DNA from: Citrobacter sp. R56 | GTDB taxonomy: Bacteria > Pseudomonadota > Gammaproteobacteria > Enterobacterales > Enterobacteriaceae | Reading direction: 5' to 3' | Assembly (NCBI RefSeq): GCF_016811995.1 | Contig: NZ_CP069159.1 | Coordinates: 2,976,001 to 3,040,000, forward strand | DNA: 64,000 nucleotides | Part shown: one piece after another, positions 16,919-27,190 of the stretch | Layout: the number at the start of each line of letters is the position of its first letter | How positions within the stretch are numbered: the first letter of the stretch is position 1 | Notes under the pieces: model-generated | Told to the model about the DNA's origin: nothing | Database searches by the model: none | What the model saw: only the letters and a program-made list of their open reading frames with translations | Program-made: the position numbers and the translations under genes

Positions 16919-17143
16919 ATGATTTTATTTCTCGTTTTTGTGCCCTTGTTAGCCTTACTTGCTCCTGTCCTGGCAGTCGTTCTGGTCCAAAAAAACAAAA
17001 AACATAAGACAGAGATTGATGCCCTGACAGTCAGCAATATAGCCCTTTCGAATCAATTAAGTGAGAGCCAGGAAAAGTTAGCGCAGGCCATACGTGAACT
17101 CTCTGAATGCGAAGAAAAAGCAGCCCCCGTGACCTTGCCCTAA
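16919..17143 (+). CDS. Small single-pass membrane protein
   Basis: A 74-residue protein with a 22-residue hydrophobic N-terminal segment, then KKNKKHK and a short coiled-coil-like stretch (ALTVSNIALSNQLSESQEKL). An AAAGGA lies about ten bases before the ATG. Function unknown; topology suggests a bitopic inner-membrane protein with a cytoplasmic tail. It is absent from the E. coli rybB-rcdA interval as I remember it. Confidence 0.55.
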   Translation: MILFLVFVPLLALLAPVLAVVLVQKNKKHKTEIDALTVSNIALSNQLSESQEKLAQAIRELSECEEKAAPVTLP

Positions 17144-17246
17144 AATCAGCGACTGCAACATAACCTGTTGCCCACCTGCGCCCGCTTGCATGATGCGGGT
17201 TATTGCCCATAATTTTGAATGGGCAGACGGGTGATGGGATAACGCA

Positions 17247-18047
17247 ATGTTACTTGAAGGCAAAATCGCTGTCATTTTCGGGGGTAGCGGCGCAATTGGC
17301 AGCGCGGTTGCGCATGTAATGGCGCGTGAAGGGGCGCAGGTGTACCTTGGCGCACGCACCCAGACTCGCCTGGATCGTGTTGCAGGTGAAATCCGCGCCG
17401 CAGGAGGAATGGCCGGGACATTTACCCTCGACGTACTCGACGAACAGTCTACCCTGACGCACACGGCGCAACTGGCCCAGCAGGCCGGCGGCATTGACAT
17501 CGTGGTAAACGCCACCGGCTTTAACCACAATCAGGGAAAAGGAATTACAGAATTATCACTGGCCGAATTCATGCAGGGTATAAGCCCGTTTCTGTCTGCA
17601 TACTTCAATATATCCAAAGCGGTCATTCCCCATATGGGGGGTGAGCGTGCTGGAACCCTACTCACGGTCGTTGCCCCCGCAGGCCCGATGGCGGTGTCGG
17701 GTCACTCCGGTCACATTGTCGGTTGCGCAGGGACAGAAGCGTTCACCAGAGCGCTGGCCAGTGAAGTTAGCCCGAGAAATATTCGCGCTATCTGCGTGCG
17801 TTGCCATGCGATTGTCGATGCGGTACAGGCAGGCTCTTATACCCGCGACGTGTTTATGCCAAAGGCGCAGGCGATGGGATTATCCGTAGAAGAGTGGGTA
17901 GCGGGCGCGGCGCAAAGCACGATGCTCAAGCGGCTGCCAACACTTTCGCAAGTGGCTGAGGTGATGGCGTTTCTCGCGTCGGATCACGCAAGCGCGATGA
18001 CCGCAACGGTGGTCAATATGACGGCGGGTGCAACGCTCGACGGATGA
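17247..18047 (+). CDS. Short-chain dehydrogenase-like protein lacking the catalytic triad
   Basis: A 266-residue Rossmann protein of the SDR superfamily. The nucleotide-binding glycine motif GGSGAIG (residues 12-18) and the NATG structural motif (88-91) are present. At the usual Ser-x12-Tyr-x3-Lys positions it has Ala143, His156 and Cys160 (stretch AVSGHSGHIVGCAG), so the classical triad is gone. The C-terminal TMLKRLPTLSQVAEVMAFLASD is a normal SDR segment, so the protein is full length and not decayed. It sits between the prophage and rcdA, and is not in the E. coli locus. It may be a non-catalytic cofactor-binding protein or use unusual chemistry. Confidence 0.8.
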   Translation: MLLEGKIAVIFGGSGAIGSAVAHVMAREGAQVYLGARTQTRLDRVAGEIRAAGGMAGTFTLDVLDEQSTLTHTAQLAQQAGGIDIVVNATGFNHNQGKGITELSLAEFMQGISPFLSAYFNISKAVIPHMGGERAGTLLTVVAPAGPMAVSGHSGHIVGCAGTEAFTRALASEVSPRNIRAICVRCHAIVDAVQAGSYTRDVFMPKAQAMGLSVEEWVAGAAQSTMLKRLPTLSQVAEVMAFLASDHASAMTATVVNMTAGATLDG

Positions 18048-18063
18048 GGCAGCTGAAGTCGCC

Positions 18064-18621
18064 TCACTTCTCCCCTGCGATTCGCTTTACCATCACCAGA
18101 ATATCTTCTCGCGCGAGCGGCGTGGTGTCTGTCACGAAATGTAGAGTCATACCTTCTAAAAATGCGTCCAGCGCACGGGCGGTAACAGGATCAAACCACT
18201 GCTCCAGAGTGCGCTGACTGCGCTGCATCCAGTTCTGCATCACCTGTTTTAAGGCTGGCTTACGGCTGGCAAATGCATACAGCTGGTACATCAGTTCCAT
18301 GTTGTCCGGCGTTGTGACCCGTGAGCCGTAAATCATGTCGGTAATGGCATTGCAGGCACCCTGCGCATCATTCACTTCATCAAAAAAGGCCTGGTATTGC
18401 TGCGACATGCTTTCGGTAAAACCGCTAAACGCCTCCATCAGAAGATCATCGATGCCTGAAAAGTAGTAAGTCATTGACCCCAGCGGCACCTGCGCGATAG
18501 TGGCGATTTTGCGATGCGTCACGGTATGAAGACCATACGTCACTATCGCGTCCAGCGTGGCCTGAATGATTTTTTCTCGCCGGTTTGGATCGTTTGCACG
18601 TCGCACACTATTTCCTCTCAT
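18064..18621 (-). CDS. rcdA: TetR-family regulator RcdA
   Basis: TetR/AcrR regulator; in E. coli RcdA (YbjK) activates csgD and stress genes. The N-terminal helix-turn-helix ([34 protein letters not shown]) is followed by an all-helical ligand-binding domain. I start at ATG 18621 ([17 protein letters not shown]); a TTG 15 bases further upstream is possible. It is divergent from ybjJ, with the palindrome GTACAAATGTAC just upstream, a likely self-operator. Confidence 0.9.
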   Translation of the reverse strand: MRGNSVRRANDPNRREKIIQATLDAIVTYGLHTVTHRKIATIAQVPLGSMTYYFSGIDDLLMEAFSGFTESMSQQYQAFFDEVNDAQGACNAITDMIYGSRVTTPDNMELMYQLYAFASRKPALKQVMQNWMQRSQRTLEQWFDPVTARALDAFLEGMTLHFVTDTTPLAREDILVMVKRIAGEK

Positions 18622-18630
18622 TCCATTTAT

Positions 18631-18642
18631 GTACAAATGTAC
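18631..18642. promoter_or_regulatory. Candidate RcdA operator
   Basis: GTACA-AA-TGTAC is a clean inverted repeat in the short rcdA-ybjJ gap, ten bases upstream of the chosen rcdA start. TetR-family genes usually have such sites. The assignment to RcdA is inferred from position. Confidence 0.45.
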
Positions 18643-18691
18643 ACAAAGTTGTTAGTGTTGTCTTCCTTCTTCTCTTTTTTGGCTTGAATTC

Positions 18692-19900
18692 ATGACCGCC
18701 AGTTCATCACGCAGGGCATTAAGACGCCGAACCTGGGCTCTGTTTATGTTCTTTTTCATACCAGGGTTGCTGATGGCGTCCTGGGCGACGCGCACCCCCG
18801 CCATCCGGGACATTCTTTCTATTTCAACGGCGGAAATGGGGGCGGTACTGTTTGGTCTTTCGATTGGATCAATGAGCGGTATCCTGTGTTCGGCCTGGCT
18901 GGTGAAGCGATTTGGTACACGCAACGTTATTCAGATAACGATGTCATGCGCGGTTGTGGGAATGGCCATCCTCAGCATTGCGTTAGGGCTTACCTCCCCG
19001 CTGCTCTTTGCGCTGGGTTTAGGTGTTTTTGGTGCCAGTTTCGGTTCTGCAGAGGTTGCGATCAACGTCGAGGGCGCGGCGGTTGAACGCGAATTAAACA
19101 AGACCGTCCTGCCGATGATGCATGGCTTTTATAGTCTGGGTACGCTGGCAGGCGCCGGTGTGGGCATGACGTTGACCGCATTTGGCGTACCGGCCACAAC
19201 GCATATTTTGCTGGCTGGCATGATAGCCATTGCACCTATTTTTATCGCCATTCGGGAAATCCCCGATGGCACCGGTAAAAACGCCGCAGATGGCACACAC
19301 TCGGCTGAAAAAGGACTGCCCTTTTACCGGGATATCCAGCTGTTGCTTATTGGCGTAGTGGTACTGGCGATGGCATTTGCGGAAGGGTCCGCCAATGACT
19401 GGTTACCATTGCTGATGGTGGACGGGCACGGATTTAGCCCAACGTCCGGCTCTCTGATATACGCTGGTTTCACGTTAGGAATGACCGTTGGGCGCTTCAC
19501 CGGCGGCTGGTTTATTGACAGATATAGCCGCGTGGCGGTAGTGCGCGCCAGCGCGCTAATGGGGGCAATCGGTATTGGTCTCATCGTCTTTGTAGATAGC
19601 GCCTGGGTGGCTGGTGTCTCTGTGGTTCTCTGGGGGCTTGGTGCCTCGCTCGGCTTCCCATTGACGATCTCTGCCGCCAGCGATACCGGCCCCGACGCCC
19701 CGACGCGCGTCAGCGTAGTCGCCACCACCGGTTATCTCGCCTTCCTCGTCGGGCCGCCCTTGTTGGGATATCTCGGCGAACATTATGGGTTGCGTAGCGC
19801 CATGCTGGTCGTTCTGGCATTGGTGCTGCTGGCGGCGCTGGTTGCTAAAGCGGTCGCTAAACCAGAAACAAAAACGCACACTGCGACGGAGAATGGTTAA
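18692..19900 (+). CDS. ybjJ: MFS transporter YbjJ
   Basis: A 402-residue major facilitator with twelve hydrophobic segments, length as in E. coli YbjJ. The substrate is unknown. It is divergent from rcdA and its stop codon overlaps the start of ybjI in the sequence TAATG, which indicates translational coupling of the two genes. Confidence 0.93.
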   Translation: MTASSSRRALRRRTWALFMFFFIPGLLMASWATRTPAIRDILSISTAEMGAVLFGLSIGSMSGILCSAWLVKRFGTRNVIQITMSCAVVGMAILSIALGLTSPLLFALGLGVFGASFGSAEVAINVEGAAVERELNKTVLPMMHGFYSLGTLAGAGVGMTLTAFGVPATTHILLAGMIAIAPIFIAIREIPDGTGKNAADGTHSAEKGLPFYRDIQLLLIGVVVLAMAFAEGSANDWLPLLMVDGHGFSPTSGSLIYAGFTLGMTVGRFTGGWFIDRYSRVAVVRASALMGAIGIGLIVFVDSAWVAGVSVVLWGLGASLGFPLTISAASDTGPDAPTRVSVVATTGYLAFLVGPPLLGYLGEHYGLRSAMLVVLALVLLAALVAKAVAKPETKTHTATENG

Positions 19901-20715
19901 TGGGTATCAAGTTAATTGCGGTAGATATGGATGGTACTTTTCTGAGCGACCAAAAAACCTATAACCGTGACCGGTTTATGGCGCAGTATCAGCAGATGAA
20001 AGAGAAAGGGATCCGTTTTGTGGTCGCCAGCGGCAACCAGTATTATCAGCTCATCTCTTTTTTCCCTGACATTGCCCACGAAATCGCCTTCGTTGCGGAA
20101 AACGGCGGTTGGGTGGTGAACGAGGGAGACGATGTGTTCAACGGTAAATTGCCCAGCGCCGATTTTCATGCGGTGGTTGACCATTTGCTGACGCGCCCGG
20201 AGATGGAAATTATCGCCTGCGGTAAAAACAGTGCGTACACCCTGAAGCAGTACGACGATGCCTTAAAAGAGATGGCGGCGATGTACTACCATCGTCTTGA
20301 ATTCGTCGATAACTTCAGCAATATCAACGATATTTTCTTTAAATTCGGCCTTAACATTTCCGAAGAGCGCATTCCTGAACTGCAGGCTGAACTGCACGAG
20401 GCTATCGGCGATATCATGGTGCCGGTGCATACCGGTTACGGCAGTATCGATTTGATAATCCCAGGCGTACATAAGGCCAATGGCCTGCGTCTGCTTCAAC
20501 AACGTTGGGGTATCAACGATGATGAAGTCGCCGTCTTCGGCGATGGCGGTAACGATATAGAAATGCTGCGCCAGGCCGGTTTTAGCTATGCGATGGAGAA
20601 TGCCAAAGAGGCCGTGGTCTCCGCCGCTAAGTACCGTGCTGGCTCAAACAACAAAGAGGGCGTGCTGGACGTGATTGAAAGGATACTCCGCAACGAGGCA
20701 CCGTTCTCGCACTGA
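19900..20715 (+). CDS. ybjI: HAD-type phosphatase YbjI
   Basis: Cytoplasmic HAD phosphatase of the Cof subfamily. Motif I is DMDGTFLS near residue 9, motif II is VASGNQY near residue 42, and motif IV is GDGGNDIEML near residue 212, with a C2 cap between. E. coli YbjI acts on FMN and on 5-amino-6-(5-phospho-D-ribitylamino)uracil, a riboflavin precursor. 271 residues as in E. coli. It is coupled to ybjJ. It is a paralogue of ybiV at 46461 (same length, same motifs). E. coli ybjH, normally next, is missing here. Confidence 0.94.
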   Translation: MGIKLIAVDMDGTFLSDQKTYNRDRFMAQYQQMKEKGIRFVVASGNQYYQLISFFPDIAHEIAFVAENGGWVVNEGDDVFNGKLPSADFHAVVDHLLTRPEMEIIACGKNSAYTLKQYDDALKEMAAMYYHRLEFVDNFSNINDIFFKFGLNISEERIPELQAELHEAIGDIMVPVHTGYGSIDLIIPGVHKANGLRLLQQRWGINDDEVAVFGDGGNDIEMLRQAGFSYAMENAKEAVVSAAKYRAGSNNKEGVLDVIERILRNEAPFSH

Positions 20716-20756
20716 TCGGCGAGCGCCCTGCTTTGCATGACCGACGTTTCAAACAG

Positions 20757-20787
20757 CCAGCCTGCCGGATCCCCTCCGACAGGCTGG
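20757..20787. terminator. Hairpin between convergent ybjI and mdfA
   Basis: CCAGCCTGCCGG pairs with CCGACAGGCTGG (one mismatch) around a short loop, immediately after mdfA on the minus strand and 42 bp after ybjI. Confidence 0.7.
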
Positions 20788-20790
20788 TGA

Positions 20791-22023
20791 TTATCCTTCT
20801 CGTGAAGCGCCTACCTGTTTATCTTTCAGGAAGATAAACATAAGGATCAGCCAGATAATCCCGTTTGCCAGATTAAACAGGCTAAACAGGCCGTTTCCAC
20901 CGCCCAGATAAGCATATTTGCTCACCTCGATACCGACGGTAAAAATCAGCATCTGCAACATACCCATCGCGGCAGACACGGTGCCTTTGCTCATGTCGCT
21001 GGCAAACAGAGTCAAACGCACCAGCCCCGCGTTTGCCACGCCAATACCAAAGGCATAGATACTGAGGCCCGCCGTCATCCACAGATAGGCATGAGATGAG
21101 ACGACCGTCGCCGCAGCCGCGAGAATCAGCCCCAGCATAATCGGCCAGCCGCCCATGATAATTAACGAACGAACCGTCCGTCTGGCCGTCAGACGCGCCA
21201 GCACCAGGTTCCCTGCGATGAGTGCGCCAAAAATAGGAACCTGTAGCAGACCATATTCATAACTGCTGAGCTGTTCGCCGCTAATGATAATAATGGGAGA
21301 CTGTGCGATCCATGCCAGCAGAGGCAAACTGACAAATCCCAGCGCCAGCGCGCCTGCCACAAAGCGCACGTTCTTTAACACCAGATTGTAATCCCGCCAC
21401 AACTCTTTCAGCGAGAGTTTTTCGCCTATCCGGGTTGCCGTTTCCGGCATGGCACGCTGTAAGCCGAAAAAGGCGAATGCCGCCAGTACGGCAAACAGAA
21501 CGAACATGCCTTCCCACGGCAGCACATGCACCCACGCGGCCCCGACGAGAGGCCCCAGCAAGGGCGCAATCAGCGCCACGTTGGCCATCAGCGCGGTAAT
21601 CTTAATGCACACCGCCTCTTCAAAAGATTCCTGAATCGCGGCATAACCCACGGCGCCGATGAAACACAGGCTTATCCCCTGCAAGAAGCGCAGAAAGGTA
21701 AATTGCTCAATGTTTTGCGCCAACAGTGTGGCAAGGCAGGTGACGATGAACCACACCACGCCCGCGAGCATCACCGGGCGACGGCCAATACGGTCCGACA
21801 GCGGCCCTAACAGCCACTGCAAAAACATGCCGCCCGCGAGATAGGCGGTCATTGATGTCGGCACCCAGTCAATTCCGGCCTGGTATTGTTCCACAACCGC
21901 CAGCATGCCGGGCTGGATCATATCGTTAGCGATATAGGTGGAGAATTCGTAGAGCACCAGACAGAGAGGGAAAAGCAATGCCTGACGACCGAGTCGGGCG
22001 CCAGAAGATAAACGGTTTTGCAT
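20791..22023 (-). CDS. mdfA: Multidrug efflux transporter MdfA
   Basis: Proton-driven MFS exporter of chloramphenicol, quaternary cations and other drugs. The 410-residue length equals E. coli MdfA. The key acidic residues of helix 1, Glu26 and Asp34, are in place in [16 protein letters not shown], and the antiporter signature in helix 5 ([13 protein letters not shown]) is present. Twelve membrane segments. Its ATG is at 22023 and it is divergent from ybjG. Confidence 0.96.
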   Translation of the reverse strand: MQNRLSSGARLGRQALLFPLCLVLYEFSTYIANDMIQPGMLAVVEQYQAGIDWVPTSMTAYLAGGMFLQWLLGPLSDRIGRRPVMLAGVVWFIVTCLATLLAQNIEQFTFLRFLQGISLCFIGAVGYAAIQESFEEAVCIKITALMANVALIAPLLGPLVGAAWVHVLPWEGMFVLFAVLAAFAFFGLQRAMPETATRIGEKLSLKELWRDYNLVLKNVRFVAGALALGFVSLPLLAWIAQSPIIIISGEQLSSYEYGLLQVPIFGALIAGNLVLARLTARRTVRSLIIMGGWPIMLGLILAAAATVVSSHAYLWMTAGLSIYAFGIGVANAGLVRLTLFASDMSKGTVSAAMGMLQMLIFTVGIEVSKYAYLGGGNGLFSLFNLANGIIWLILMFIFLKDKQVGASREG

Positions 22024-22329
22024 GCAATCTCTTCACAAATGAAAAATCGCGCAAAGTGTAATGAAAGCGCGTCTGCGGATATAGCAAATTATGCGCGTTG
22101 ACCGCAAATAGCGCACATTTTTACAGAATGTCGATTAGCATCTGTTTCCTTTAAGCTTAATTTAAGTTGCTACCGCTATGATGTTGTCGGAACTCTGTTA
22201 ATTACCCTGAGATGACGCCTTTAAGACAATGCCGCTTTACGGTTTTTAGCAGGGCTTTTATTCTCAGCCAGGCACGGGTCATTTACATGGCTGTCCTTTA
22301 TTCACCTCATTGCGCTAAGTCTGAATGTT
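22024..22329. promoter_or_regulatory. mdfA-ybjG divergent region
   Basis: Some 300 bp without a gene. It is AT-rich, with TTAAGCTTAATTTAAG near 22151. In E. coli ybjG responds to PhoP/BasR-type envelope regulators; no box could be assigned with confidence. Confidence 0.4.
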
Positions 22330-22938
22330 ATGCTGGAAAATATTAATACTTCGCTGTTCTCTTTGATCAACGCCACCCCCGATTCCGCACAGTGGATAAT
22401 TGAACTCGCCATTTTCATTGCCAAAGATTTGATCAGTATTGTGCCGTTGCTGGCGATGATACTTTGGCTTTGGGGGCCGCGAGAGCAGGTCTGCGCCCAA
22501 CGCCAGTTAATCATAAAGATGGCGATCGCCCTAGTAGTCAGTCTGGCCGTCTCCTGGGTCATGGGGCATCTGTTCCCACACGATCGTCCGTTTGTCGACC
22601 ATATTGGCTATAACTTCCTGCATCATGCCGCAGATGATTCGTTTCCCAGCGATCACGGCACGGTGATTTTCACCGTTGCGCTGGCATTTTTGTTCTGGCA
22701 CCGGATCTGGTCAGGTGCCGTGTTGATGGTGCTTGCAGTGACAATCGCCTGGTCGCGCGTTTACCTCGGCGTGCACTGGCCGCTGGACATGGTCGGCGGT
22801 TTACTGGTGGCGATGATCGGATGTCTGAGCGCACAGATGGTTTGGCAAAAATATGGCGCGTCGCTCTATCGCAGCCTGCAAACGTGCTATCGCATTTGCT
22901 TTGCGCTTCCCATCCGAAAAGGCTGGGTGCGTGACTAA
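22330..22938 (+). CDS. ybjG: Undecaprenyl-diphosphatase YbjG
   Basis: Integral-membrane PAP2-family phosphatase that recycles undecaprenyl pyrophosphate to the monophosphate carrier on the periplasmic face. The three phosphatase motifs can be read: HDRPF (end of motif 1), PSDHGT (motif 2) and SRVYLGVHWPLD (motif 3). Length is 202 residues versus 198 in E. coli. Start ATG 22330 matches MLENIN. It is followed after 71 bp by deoR. Confidence 0.94.
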   Translation: MLENINTSLFSLINATPDSAQWIIELAIFIAKDLISIVPLLAMILWLWGPREQVCAQRQLIIKMAIALVVSLAVSWVMGHLFPHDRPFVDHIGYNFLHHAADDSFPSDHGTVIFTVALAFLFWHRIWSGAVLMVLAVTIAWSRVYLGVHWPLDMVGGLLVAMIGCLSAQMVWQKYGASLYRSLQTCYRICFALPIRKGWVRD

Positions 22939-23009
22939 TCTTACCAAAAAAGAGTAGTATTAATCGCCCTGCGCCGTGCAGGGTGATGACTTAACTCTCC
23001 AGGGGAACT

Positions 23010-23768
23010 ATGGAAACACGACGCGACGAGCGTATTGGTCAATTGCTGCAAGCCTTAAAGCGCAGCGATAAATTACACCTAAAAGAAGCCGCGACCCTTC
23101 TGGGCGTATCTGAGATGACCATCCGTCGCGATCTGAACAATAAAAGCGCGCCCGTTGTATTGTTGGGCGGTTATATCGTTCTGGAACCCCGTAGCGCCAG
23201 TCACTATTTACTCAGCGATCAGAAATCCCGTCTGGTCGAAGAAAAACGGCGCGCGGCGCACCTGGCAGCAAGCCTGATACAACCGCACCAGACGCTTTTT
23301 TTCGACTGCGGCACCACCACGCCGTGGATTATTGAAGCCATTGATAATGAACTTCCCTTCACCGCCGTTTGCTATTCGCTGAATACCTTTCTGGCGTTGC
23401 AGGAAAAACCATTGTGTCGCGCCATCCTGTGCGGTGGAGAATTTCACGCCAGCAATGCCATTTTTAAGCCGCTCAATTTTCAGGAAACCCTGAATAACCT
23501 GTGCCCGGATATCGCCTTCTATTCTGCTGCCGGCGTGCATGTCGGCAAAGGCGCAACCTGTTTTAATCTGGAAGAGTTGCCGGTGAAACAGTGGGCGATG
23601 TCGATGGCGCAGTACCACGTTCTGGTCGTGGATCACAGCAAATTTGGCAAAGTGCGACCGGCGCGAATGGGGGAACTAACCTGTTTTGATACCATCATCA
23701 GCGACTGCCGCCCGGATGATGAACTGGTCGATTACGCGAAAGCGCAGCGCATTAAACTCATGTATTGA
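23010..23768 (+). CDS. deoR: Deoxyribose operon repressor DeoR
   Basis: Repressor of the deo nucleoside catabolic genes, inactivated by deoxyribose-5-phosphate. N-terminal helix-turn-helix LHLKEAATLLGVSEMTIRRDL (residues ~21-41) and a C-terminal sugar-phosphate-binding domain (FDCGTTTPWIIEAI). 252 residues as in E. coli. AGGGGAACT precedes the ATG. Confidence 0.96.
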   Translation: METRRDERIGQLLQALKRSDKLHLKEAATLLGVSEMTIRRDLNNKSAPVVLLGGYIVLEPRSASHYLLSDQKSRLVEEKRRAAHLAASLIQPHQTLFFDCGTTTPWIIEAIDNELPFTAVCYSLNTFLALQEKPLCRAILCGGEFHASNAIFKPLNFQETLNNLCPDIAFYSAAGVHVGKGATCFNLEELPVKQWAMSMAQYHVLVVDHSKFGKVRPARMGELTCFDTIISDCRPDDELVDYAKAQRIKLMY

Positions 23769-23780
23769 GGCAATATTTAC

Positions 23781-23806
23781 CGGATGGCAGCAAATGCCGC
23801 CATCCG
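23781..23806. terminator. REP-like hairpin between deoR and dacC
   Basis: CGGATGGC...GCCATCCG stem with a small internal asymmetry, typical of an enterobacterial REP (Y/Z) unit, between two convergent genes. Confidence 0.65.
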
Positions 23807-23818
23807 ACATTACGGGGA

Positions 23819-25021
23819 TTACGCGAACCAGCTGCCAAACCATTGATGGAATTTCATCATCACAAAATCCCACATCCGGCTAAAGAATCCGCCCTCTTCC
23901 ACCGCTTCCATCACCATCAACGGGCGCTGTTCAATGGATTTTCCGTTAAGCTGAAAGTCGATGGTGCCCACCACCTGGCCTTTCTTCAGCGGCGCCGTTA
24001 ACTGCGGTTCAGTCAGGGTAAAGCTCGCTTTCAGATTTTTAAGCTGTCCACGCGGGATCGTCACCGAACCGCCTTCACCCGCCCCCAGGTTCACTTCGCT
24101 CTTATCGCCAAACCAGACGCGCTGCGTGACAAACGTGGCATCCGGTTTAATTGGCGTCACCGTTTCAAAAAAGCGGAAGCCCCAGGTCAGTAATTTCTCC
24201 GATTCATTAAAGCGAACACGGTCAGTTTTCGTCCCCAACACCACGGAGATCAGGCGCATATCGCCCTGTGTTGCGGAGGCAACCAGATTGTAACCAGCGC
24301 CTGCCGTTGTCCCGGTTTTCATTCCGTCGACATTCAGATTGGTACTCCACAACAGACGGTTACGGTTTGGCTGGCGAATTTTGTTAAACGTAAACTCTTT
24401 TTCTTTATGAATCGCGTACTCTTCAGGCACATCGTGGATCAAGGCTTTTCCCAGCAGGGCCATATCTCTGGCGGTACTGAACTGTCCTGGCGCATCCAGG
24501 CCGTGTACCGTCTGGAAGGTCGTATTGGTCAGGCCAAGTTTTTGCGCATACCCATTCATTAATCCGATAAACGATTCCTGGCTGCCAGCAACATAATCGG
24601 CGAGGGCAATACAGGCATCGTTACCGGACTGAATGATAATGCCTTTGTTCAGGTCAGAAACCGCCACCTGATCGCCAGGCTTAAGGAACATCACCGATGA
24701 GCCACGCAATGCCGGGTTTCCCGTCGCCCAGGCATCTTTCCCCACCGTCACCATGTCCGTCAGCTTGATTTTTCCGGCCTTCAGCGCCTGTCCGACCACG
24801 TAGCTGGTCATAATTTTAGTCAGACTGGCAGGGTCGAGTTTCTCATCCGCATTACCTTCAGCCAGCACTTTCCCGCTGGCGTAATCCATCAGGACCCATG
24901 CCCGCGCATCAACGCTCGGCGGCGCGGTTGTCTGCTCGGCCGCCTGCAAGGTCGGCGCAAAAAGGAATAATAGTGCTGAGCCCGCAGCAAGGCTGCGAAG
25001 AGAAAAGGAGTATTGCTTCAT
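23819..25021 (-). CDS. dacC: D-alanyl-D-alanine carboxypeptidase DacC (PBP6a)
   Basis: Low-molecular-weight penicillin-binding protein that trims pentapeptides. Signal peptide ends around AEQ (residues ~27-30). Active-site motifs: SLTK (Ser66, Lys69), SGN, and KTGT. The C-terminal amphipathic helix [20 protein letters not shown]-like end anchors it to the outer face of the inner membrane. I chose ATG 25021 ([10 protein letters not shown]), giving 400 residues as in E. coli, over the longer frame from 25042. It is convergent with deoR and divergent from gstB. Confidence 0.96.
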   Translation of the reverse strand: MKQYSFSLRSLAAGSALLFLFAPTLQAAEQTTAPPSVDARAWVLMDYASGKVLAEGNADEKLDPASLTKIMTSYVVGQALKAGKIKLTDMVTVGKDAWATGNPALRGSSVMFLKPGDQVAVSDLNKGIIIQSGNDACIALADYVAGSQESFIGLMNGYAQKLGLTNTTFQTVHGLDAPGQFSTARDMALLGKALIHDVPEEYAIHKEKEFTFNKIRQPNRNRLLWSTNLNVDGMKTGTTAGAGYNLVASATQGDMRLISVVLGTKTDRVRFNESEKLLTWGFRFFETVTPIKPDATFVTQRVWFGDKSEVNLGAGEGGSVTIPRGQLKNLKASFTLTEPQLTAPLKKGQVVGTIDFQLNGKSIEQRPLMVMEAVEEGGFFSRMWDFVMMKFHQWFGSWFA

Positions 25022-25280
25022 AAATGCCACCCGAGTATCCATTCCAAAAAAAACACGTTACATCACCGTGTTACAAGTTTGGTGAGTAATAACGCACTTG
25101 CGAGCTTAAAGAAACCGTAACCAGGTAAAGTTTTTAAAGTTTATGCAATAACGCCCCGCTACGCTGCATTCCACACGATTTTTTTACAGGCTGTTGCGTA
25201 AATATTAGCTTTATTTCACCATGTACTCGGTCAGACGCCGACGCAGCCCTAAGGCTGTCCAATCAAATTAAGGGGTTACT

Positions 25281-25907
25281 ATGATTACGCTGTGGGGAAG
25301 GAACAACTCGACTAACGTAAAAAAAGTGTTATGGACGCTTGAAGAGCTGGAATTACCCTTTCAACACATTCTCGCCGGAGGTCAATTTGGCCTCAATCAT
25401 GACGCTGAATATCTGGCCATGAATCCCAACGGTCTGGTGCCGCTACTGCGTGATGATGAAGCCAACCTTGTGCTGTGGGAATCCAATAGCATTGTGCGTT
25501 ATCTGGCGGCACAGTACGGGCAAAACCGGTTGTGGGTAGACTCCCCGGCCCGACGCGCGGAAGGTGAAAAATGGATGGATTGGGCAAACCAGACATTGAG
25601 TCCGGCGCACCGCGTCATCCTGTTTGGGTTGGTCAGAACCCCGGTGGAACAGCGCGATCCTGCGGCCATCGACGCCAGTGCGAAAGTATGCGATGGCCTG
25701 TTTGGTATGCTTGACGACGCGCTGGCTACTCAACGCTGGTTCTCCGGTAACGAATTTGGCGTGGCCGATATCACCATCGCACCTTTCGTCTATAACCTGT
25801 TCAATGTCGGCCTGACCTGGACACCGCGTCCGAACCTTGAGCGCTGGTATCAGCAACTCAGCGAACGTCCGGCGTTCCGTAAAATCGTGAGGATCCCGGT
25901 CAGCTAA
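25281..25907 (+). CDS. gstB: Glutathione S-transferase GstB
   Basis: 208-residue cytosolic glutathione transferase with a thioredoxin-like N-terminal domain ([22 protein letters not shown]; glutathione-binding Glu-Ser in [11 protein letters not shown]) and an all-helical C-terminal domain. E. coli GstB acts on bromoacetate-type and iodoacetamide substrates. Start ATG 25281 with an AGGGG upstream. Confidence 0.95.
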   Translation: MITLWGRNNSTNVKKVLWTLEELELPFQHILAGGQFGLNHDAEYLAMNPNGLVPLLRDDEANLVLWESNSIVRYLAAQYGQNRLWVDSPARRAEGEKWMDWANQTLSPAHRVILFGLVRTPVEQRDPAAIDASAKVCDGLFGMLDDALATQRWFSGNEFGVADITIAPFVYNLFNVGLTWTPRPNLERWYQQLSERPAFRKIVRIPVS

Positions 25908-25922
25908 ACGGCATCTGTCAGC

Positions 25923-25951
25923 GGGTTAGTCTGTGAGCCACAGGCTAACCC
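25923..25951. terminator. Hairpin between convergent gstB and yliI
   Basis: GGGTTAG...CTAACCC stem extended by CTGTG/CACAG, loop of three bases. Confidence 0.75.
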
Positions 25952-25972
25952 GGCGTCTGAGGGCATCACACG

Positions 25973-27088
25973 CTACGTTCGCGGACTCACTCTGAGTAAT
26001 TCCCCGTCGGACTCATCGGTTAACACATATAAAAAGCCGTCTGGCCCGATGCGGACATCGCGAATGCGTTGTCTTCGCTCCCCCAGGATACGTCCATCTT
26101 CCGTCACCGTATTCCCATTGACCGTCATAACAATCACATTCTGCTCTTTTAACGCCCCAATGAAGAGTTTTTGCTGCCACTGCGGGAATCTGTCGCTGTT
26201 ATAAAAAGCCATGCCACTGACGGCGGGTGAGTGCTTCCAGTAAAAAATCGGCTGCTCGGTCCCCGCCACTATCTCCCCTTTCGCTTCCGGGATTTTAAAA
26301 CCACTGTAGTTAATTCCCCAGGTTGCCAGCGGCCAGCCGTAGTTTTTGCCTTTTTCCGGAATATTGATTTCGTCCCCGCCGCGGGGACCATGTTCATTCA
26401 GCCAGAGCGTATTGCTCCACGGGTTCATTGCCATCCCCTGCGGATTACGAATGCCATACGCCCAGATTTCAGGGCGGGCCCCATCTTTGCTGACAAACGG
26501 GTTATCGGGCGGGATTTTTCCCTGATCGGTCAGACGTACCACTTTGCCCTGCAATTTATCCAGTTCCTGTGCAGTAGGACGCTGATTATTTTCCCCTAAG
26601 CCAATAAACAGATGCCCTTTGCCATCAAACACCAGGCGTCCGCCAAAATGGTTTCCGGTGGAGAGTTTCGGCATTTGGCGAAAAACGGTCTGGAAGTTCT
26701 CAAGACGTTTCAGGTCTTCGCTGAGTCGCCCATACCCCACCGCCGTGCCCGCATTATCGTTTAGATCGCTTTCCGAAAAACTGAGCCAGACGCGGCGTGA
26801 CTGTGCAAAGTCTGGTGCCAGCGCCACGTCCAGCAATCCCCCCTGCCCATGCGCCCACACTTTTGGCACTCCCGTCAGCGGATCGGAAAGCCCTTTGCCA
26901 GCTTGCCAGTGCCGCAGTTGGCCGCCTTTAAGCGTAATCAACATGCCGCGATTGTCGGGTAAAAAAGCCAGCGACCATGGGTGATCAAGTTTGGTTTGCA
27001 GCACGTCGACCCTGACTGCGGATGGCGCGGCATTGCCAAGCATTGAGAACAGCAATAATGGGAGTAACCAGCGATGAGATCGACGCAT
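25973..27088 (-). CDS. yliI: PQQ-dependent aldose sugar dehydrogenase YliI (Asd)
   Basis: Soluble quinoprotein glucose/aldose dehydrogenase type beta-propeller exported to the periplasm. Signal peptide with RRSHRW at the start and cleavage near GNAAPSA. Family stretches HPWSLAFLPD, GGRLVFDGKG, YGIRNPQGMA and HGPRGGDEINI are visible, including calcium and quinone pocket residues. 371 residues as in E. coli. Confidence 0.94.
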   Translation of the reverse strand: MRRSHRWLLPLLLFSMLGNAAPSAVRVDVLQTKLDHPWSLAFLPDNRGMLITLKGGQLRHWQAGKGLSDPLTGVPKVWAHGQGGLLDVALAPDFAQSRRVWLSFSESDLNDNAGTAVGYGRLSEDLKRLENFQTVFRQMPKLSTGNHFGGRLVFDGKGHLFIGLGENNQRPTAQELDKLQGKVVRLTDQGKIPPDNPFVSKDGARPEIWAYGIRNPQGMAMNPWSNTLWLNEHGPRGGDEINIPEKGKNYGWPLATWGINYSGFKIPEAKGEIVAGTEQPIFYWKHSPAVSGMAFYNSDRFPQWQQKLFIGALKEQNVIVMTVNGNTVTEDGRILGERRQRIRDVRIGPDGFLYVLTDESDGELLRVSPRT

Positions 27089-27190
27089 AACGCCTCCTGT
27101 AGGGCTATGCGTTAAAGCGTAGTCAGCGAGAAGACGTGCAGAATTATTTTTACAAAAACGGATGATAAGGGGGAGTTGCCTCCCCCCTGC

